This document shows, in pieces, positions 5,812 through 7,811 of a stretch of 7,811 nucleotides of DNA (the first letter of the stretch is position 1; each line of letters opens with the position of its first letter). The translations under genes were made by a program, and so were the position numbers. The notes under the pieces are model-generated. The model was not told the origin of the DNA. It was given only the letters and a program-made list of their open reading frames with translations, and ran no database searches. Source of the stretch: Bacillota bacterium (lineage in GTDB: Bacteria; Bacillota; GCA-003054495; Carboxydocellales; JAJZTU01); NCBI GenBank assembly GCA_021848765.1, contig JAJZTU010000155.1, forward strand, positions 1-7,811, in the 5' to 3' direction.

Positions 5812-5821
5812 CATAAATAGA

Positions 5822-5840
5822 TTATCCCCTCGGGGGGTAT
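5822..5840 (+). promoter_or_regulatory. Candidate CsoR-family operator in its own promoter
   Basis: TTATCCCCTCGGGGGGTAT has a C4-TC-G6 core with AT flanks, the general form of CsoR/RcnR-type operators. It overlaps the expected transcription start and ends directly at the AGGAGG ribosome site (5841-5846). The same core recurs at 7401-7413. Confidence 0.65.
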
Positions 5841-5852
5841 AGGAGGTAAACT

Positions 5853-6122
5853 ATGGGCAAACATACCAAATCAGCCGATGTTGTCTTACGTTTGGCAAAA
5901 GTTGAGGGACATATCCGGGGAATTAAAAATATGGTCGAAGATCATAAAAGCTGCGCAGACGTCTTATTGCAAATATCCGCAGTTGAAGCCGCACTTAAAA
6001 AGGTCAAACAAATTATTTTTGAAGACCACCTGGAAAATTGCATCGAGGAAGTTGTTCAGCAAGGGAATACCGGGGAGACCATAGATGAAATCAAAAAAGT
6101 GGTGACCAACTACCTTAAATAG
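5853..6122 (+). CDS. CsoR/RcnR-family metal-sensing transcriptional repressor
   Basis: An 89-residue all-helical protein of the DUF156 (CsoR/RcnR/FrmR) family, a tetrameric repressor that leaves DNA when it binds metal. Family blocks are RLAKVEGHIRGIKNMVED (helix 1), CADVLLQISAVEAALKKVK (helix 2) and the DHLENCIEE region. Expected ligands are Cys34, His59 and Cys63, as in Cu(I)-sensing CsoR. His20, where most relatives have Gln in the V-E-G-Q motif, and His4, near the position of the RcnR N-terminal His, could add a fourth ligand and favour Ni or Co. The metal is therefore not settled. The start is fixed by AGGAGG six bases upstream. It is divergent from cbiMNQO and autoregulation is likely through the palindrome at 5822-5840. 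Confidence 0.9.
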   Translation: MGKHTKSADVVLRLAKVEGHIRGIKNMVEDHKSCADVLLQISAVEAALKKVKQIIFEDHLENCIEEVVQQGNTGETIDEIKKVVTNYLK

Positions 6123-6205
6123 GCTGAAAAACTTATGAGCCAAAAGTTAATTGCTGTCGTGACCGTTTTCCGCATGGGCATTAGCATGAATATGGATGAA
6201 TGGAT

Positions 6206-7366
6206 TTAAACCCTGAATGCTGCTGTAATAATGTTAAAGAGAAGTTTAATTCCGAACTGCAAGGAGGAAAGGCTTATACGTTCCCCAACTCCATGAATCC
6301 ATGAGGGTTTACAATCAGGCAGAAGAGGTTGATAACCGTAAACCTTTATGCCCTGGCTCCTGAAGAACCTGTTGTCACTGTAGCCTGGAGTAATATAAGG
6401 AACAGTGCCTGCCCCCCCTATTTTGTATGTCTCCCTTTTTAAGGCCTCATACAGAAAAGTATCTGTCTTACTAATAGTCCCCTCTGCCCACTCTTGAATT
6501 ACTATGCGGGCATTAGGGTCCTGTTTCCTGATAAAACTGGTGAAATCTTCAAACAGCCTTTCAAGGTCAGTCCCGGGGAGTAGCTCGAAAATCACCTCGC
6601 TCCCATGGTTCCGGACTGTGTTGGATAAGATGCGGCCCAGGTCCAGTTTATTTTTAAGTTCTGTGGATTCCGGAAGTTCCTCCAGGGACTTGATCTTCCC
6701 AACTAACACACGGGCATAATTTAAGATTGTTTCAACCGGTATGTCAGAACGTACAGAAAGTGATAACCTTCCCTTTTCCCCTACCTGGCAAAGATGATAG
6801 CGACCCGAAGCAGTTTCAAACCCAAATCCTCCGCCCTCGCTAAGCACATATTCTGCGGCTCGCAGTTTAGGATGCCGTGCCAGAAGCCAAGCGGCGCCGA
6901 CAGTACCCCCCTCCTCTTCACCGGCGGAGCTGACCAGGTAGATATCCCTGTCCAGTCGAATGCCAAGGCGATTAATGGCCAACAATACCGCCAGGTGTGC
7001 AACTGCAAGCCCTTTGCAGTCTATGGCTCCCCGACCCCGAATCTCCCCGTCTTTTAGATCTCCGGAATAGGGAGGAAAGGGCCATTTGGATTCTCCGGCA
7101 GGCGCCGTGTCCAGGTGGCTCAGCAAAACCAGAGGTGGCCTGTTTCCTCCGGGAAGATGGGCTACAAGGGAACCTCTCCCCTTCTGAGGCTCATATACCT
7201 TGGCATATATTCCCTCTTTATAGAGAACCCGGGCGATGTGCTCTGCGAGGACAACTTCAGTACCTTGAGAGGTATCGATTGCAACCATAAATTGAAGCAG
7301 GCGTACCGCTTCGTGCAGCAGGACGGACCAGTCAAGATGATTTTGTTGCCTTTTTATTATTGACAC
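6206..7366 (-). CDS. M20 family zinc metallopeptidase
   Basis: About 386 residues, typical of M20 peptidases/deacylases (ArgE/DapE/carboxypeptidase type), which use two zinc ions. Visible blocks: SHLDTAP with ligands His84 and Asp86, GRGAIDCKG with bridging Asp116, SSAGEEEGG with catalytic Glu150 and ligand Glu151, SEGGG with likely ligand Glu177, and SWIHGVGERISL with ligand His358. PGYSDNRFFRSQGI is a typical late block. Numbering is from GTG 7366. The frame is open further upstream to 7582, but those residues (Met/Val-rich) are antisense to the His-rich gene and are rejected. AGGGAGG (7366-7372) overlaps the GTG; the codons at normal distance after it are ATA (7358-7360), so the true start is unclear. 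The substrate is unknown. The gene opposes both neighbours. Confidence 0.88.
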   Translation of the reverse strand: MSIIKRQQNHLDWSVLLHEAVRLLQFMVAIDTSQGTEVVLAEHIARVLYKEGIYAKVYEPQKGRGSLVAHLPGGNRPPLVLLSHLDTAPAGESKWPFPPYSGDLKDGEIRGRGAIDCKGLAVAHLAVLLAINRLGIRLDRDIYLVSSAGEEEGGTVGAAWLLARHPKLRAAEYVLSEGGGFGFETASGRYHLCQVGEKGRLSLSVRSDIPVETILNYARVLVGKIKSLEELPESTELKNKLDLGRILSNTVRNHGSEVIFELLPGTDLERLFEDFTSFIRKQDPNARIVIQEWAEGTISKTDTFLYEALKRETYKIGGAGTVPYITPGYSDNRFFRSQGIKVYGYQPLLPDCKPSWIHGVGERISLSSLQFGIKLLFNIITAAFRV

Positions 7367-7395
7367 CTCCCTCAGGATAGATTTATACTTAAAGC

Positions 7396-7423
7396 ATAAT
7401 CCCCTCCGGGGGGATGGGATTAT
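7396..7423. promoter_or_regulatory. Second candidate CsoR-family operator, between M20 gene and metal transporter
   Basis: A perfect 8-base inverted repeat (ATAATCCC at 7396-7403, GGGATTAT at 7416-7423) surrounds CCCCTCCGGGGGG (7401-7413). This is nearly the same core as the site before the csoR-like gene. It lies between divergent genes, so it could control either or both. Confidence 0.65.
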
Positions 7424-7450
7424 TATAGCGCGTTTGCTCTTATTTGTACA
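7422..7450 (-). promoter_or_regulatory. Possible promoter of the M20 gene
   Basis: On the minus strand TATAAT (7422-7427) has TGTACA (7445-7450) 17 bases upstream, a four-of-six match to TTGACA. The C/G-rich palindrome overlaps the -10 and start region. No clear promoter for the plus-strand gene was seen in this gap. Confidence 0.4.
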
Positions 7451-7468
7451 GATTCGGAGGTGAAAACA

Positions 7469-7811
7469 ATGCATGAAGGCAGCCATGGTATCCTGGATGG
7501 AATTGTAGAAGAACATGGTCATACTCACAGTCATAGCCATCTTCATACTCATAGTCATATTCATGACGATGACGGTAACCAATCATGTACTACTTGTACG
7601 CCAGGGCAAAAGAAGCCTACCTGTAATCAAATCGCTGAAATCGCCAGTGAAAAAATCACCCGAAAAAAAATATTTGAATACATTAACGGTTTCAGTTATC
7701 CTGTACTACTCCTGATTATGATTGTACTCTCCGCCTTTGATGCTGTAAACGAGGCCCTGGGGTATGACTTGGCCCTCGTTCCACTGGTTATGGCCGGAGG
7801 ACAGATCTTGT
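7469..7811 (+). CDS. His-rich N-terminus of a membrane metal transporter, probably P1B-type ATPase (partial)
   Basis: The first 114 residues of a gene that runs off the right edge. Residues 16-32 are a His-rich stretch (HGHTHSHSHLHTHSHIH), followed by acidic residues and a Cys patch (C-T-T-C, then C about ten residues on). These would bind Ni, Co, Zn or Cu. A basic linker (SEKITRKKIFEYING) leads into two hydrophobic segments, at about 76-90 (YPVLLLIMIVLSAF) and 100 onward (LALVPLVMAGGQIL). The pattern of metal-binding tail then a helix pair fits the start of heavy-metal P-type ATPases, and the nearby CsoR-type operator supports a metal exporter. The catalytic DKTGT and CPx motifs lie outside the window, so the family is inferred. 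GGAGG stands eight bases before ATG 7469. Confidence 0.6.
   Translation, partial: MHEGSHGILDGIVEEHGHTHSHSHLHTHSHIHDDDGNQSCTTCTPGQKKPTCNQIAEIASEKITRKKIFEYINGFSYPVLLLIMIVLSAFDAVNEALGYDLALVPLVMAGGQIL

Noticed and set aside
6135..6209. 24-codon plus-strand ORF after the csoR-like gene (starts MSQKLIAVV)
   Set aside because: There is no ribosome site, it overlaps the M20 stop and resembles nothing I recognise. It may be chance or a remnant.
7367..7582. N-terminal extension of the M20 frame up to 7582
   Set aside because: The extra residues are Met/Val-rich because they are antisense to the His codons of the plus-strand gene. They cross the intergenic palindrome and have no homology or ribosome site.
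1..7811. CRISPR array, tRNA, rRNA or insertion sequence
   Set aside because: No regularly spaced repeats, cloverleaf, rRNA blocks, transposase or terminal inverted repeats were seen on either strand.

Overview
The window looks like chromosomal DNA from an anaerobic, spore-former-type Firmicute of the Desulfotomaculum/Peptococcaceae kind. This is an inference. It rests on strong AGGAGG ribosome sites, mixed ATG/GTG/TTG starts, AT-rich sigma-A-like promoters, intrinsic terminators, and a cobalt/B12 gene set common in clostridia. Nothing here fixes the genus. Most of the window concerns cobalt and cobalamin.

Left part (1-2225, minus strand). A cobalamin riboswitch (about 2060-2222) with a long structured leader precedes a gene set that, in methanogens and clostridia, runs DUF2162 transporter, MotA/TolQ/ExbB channel, DUF2149, CobN-like chelatase. 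Here the set is damaged. DUF2162 is joined in frame to the N-terminal part of ExbB (895-1800). An in-frame TAA interrupts the ExbB part. The ExbB frame resumes and ends near 696, where it abuts a CobN reading frame that lacks its N-terminus and runs off the left edge. No DUF2149 gene is present. DUF2162 also carries a 36-bp direct repeat.

Middle part (2341-5730, minus strand). This is a complete cobalt ECF transporter operon, cbiM-cbiN-cbiQ-cbiO, with every junction overlapping. A sigma-A-like promoter (5696-5724) and a leader of about 640 nt lie upstream. The leader holds two cobalamin-riboswitch-like aptamers in series, each followed by an intrinsic terminator. The upstream aptamer is canonical; the downstream one is divergent.

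Right part (5764-7811). A CsoR/RcnR-family metal-sensing repressor is divergent from the cbi promoter. A minus-strand M20 family metallopeptidase follows. Last is the start of a plus-strand protein with a His-rich N-terminus and membrane helices, probably a P1B-type metal-exporting ATPase. Near-identical C4-TC-G6 palindromes lie in the csoR promoter and in the M20/ATPase intergenic region, so the repressor probably controls itself and the exporter.

Taken together, cobalt import is switched off by cobalamin through three riboswitch-like elements, beside a metal-triggered derepression/efflux module. The decayed CobN/ExbB/DUF2162 cluster suggests a second cobalt system being lost, or an assembly error at that place.
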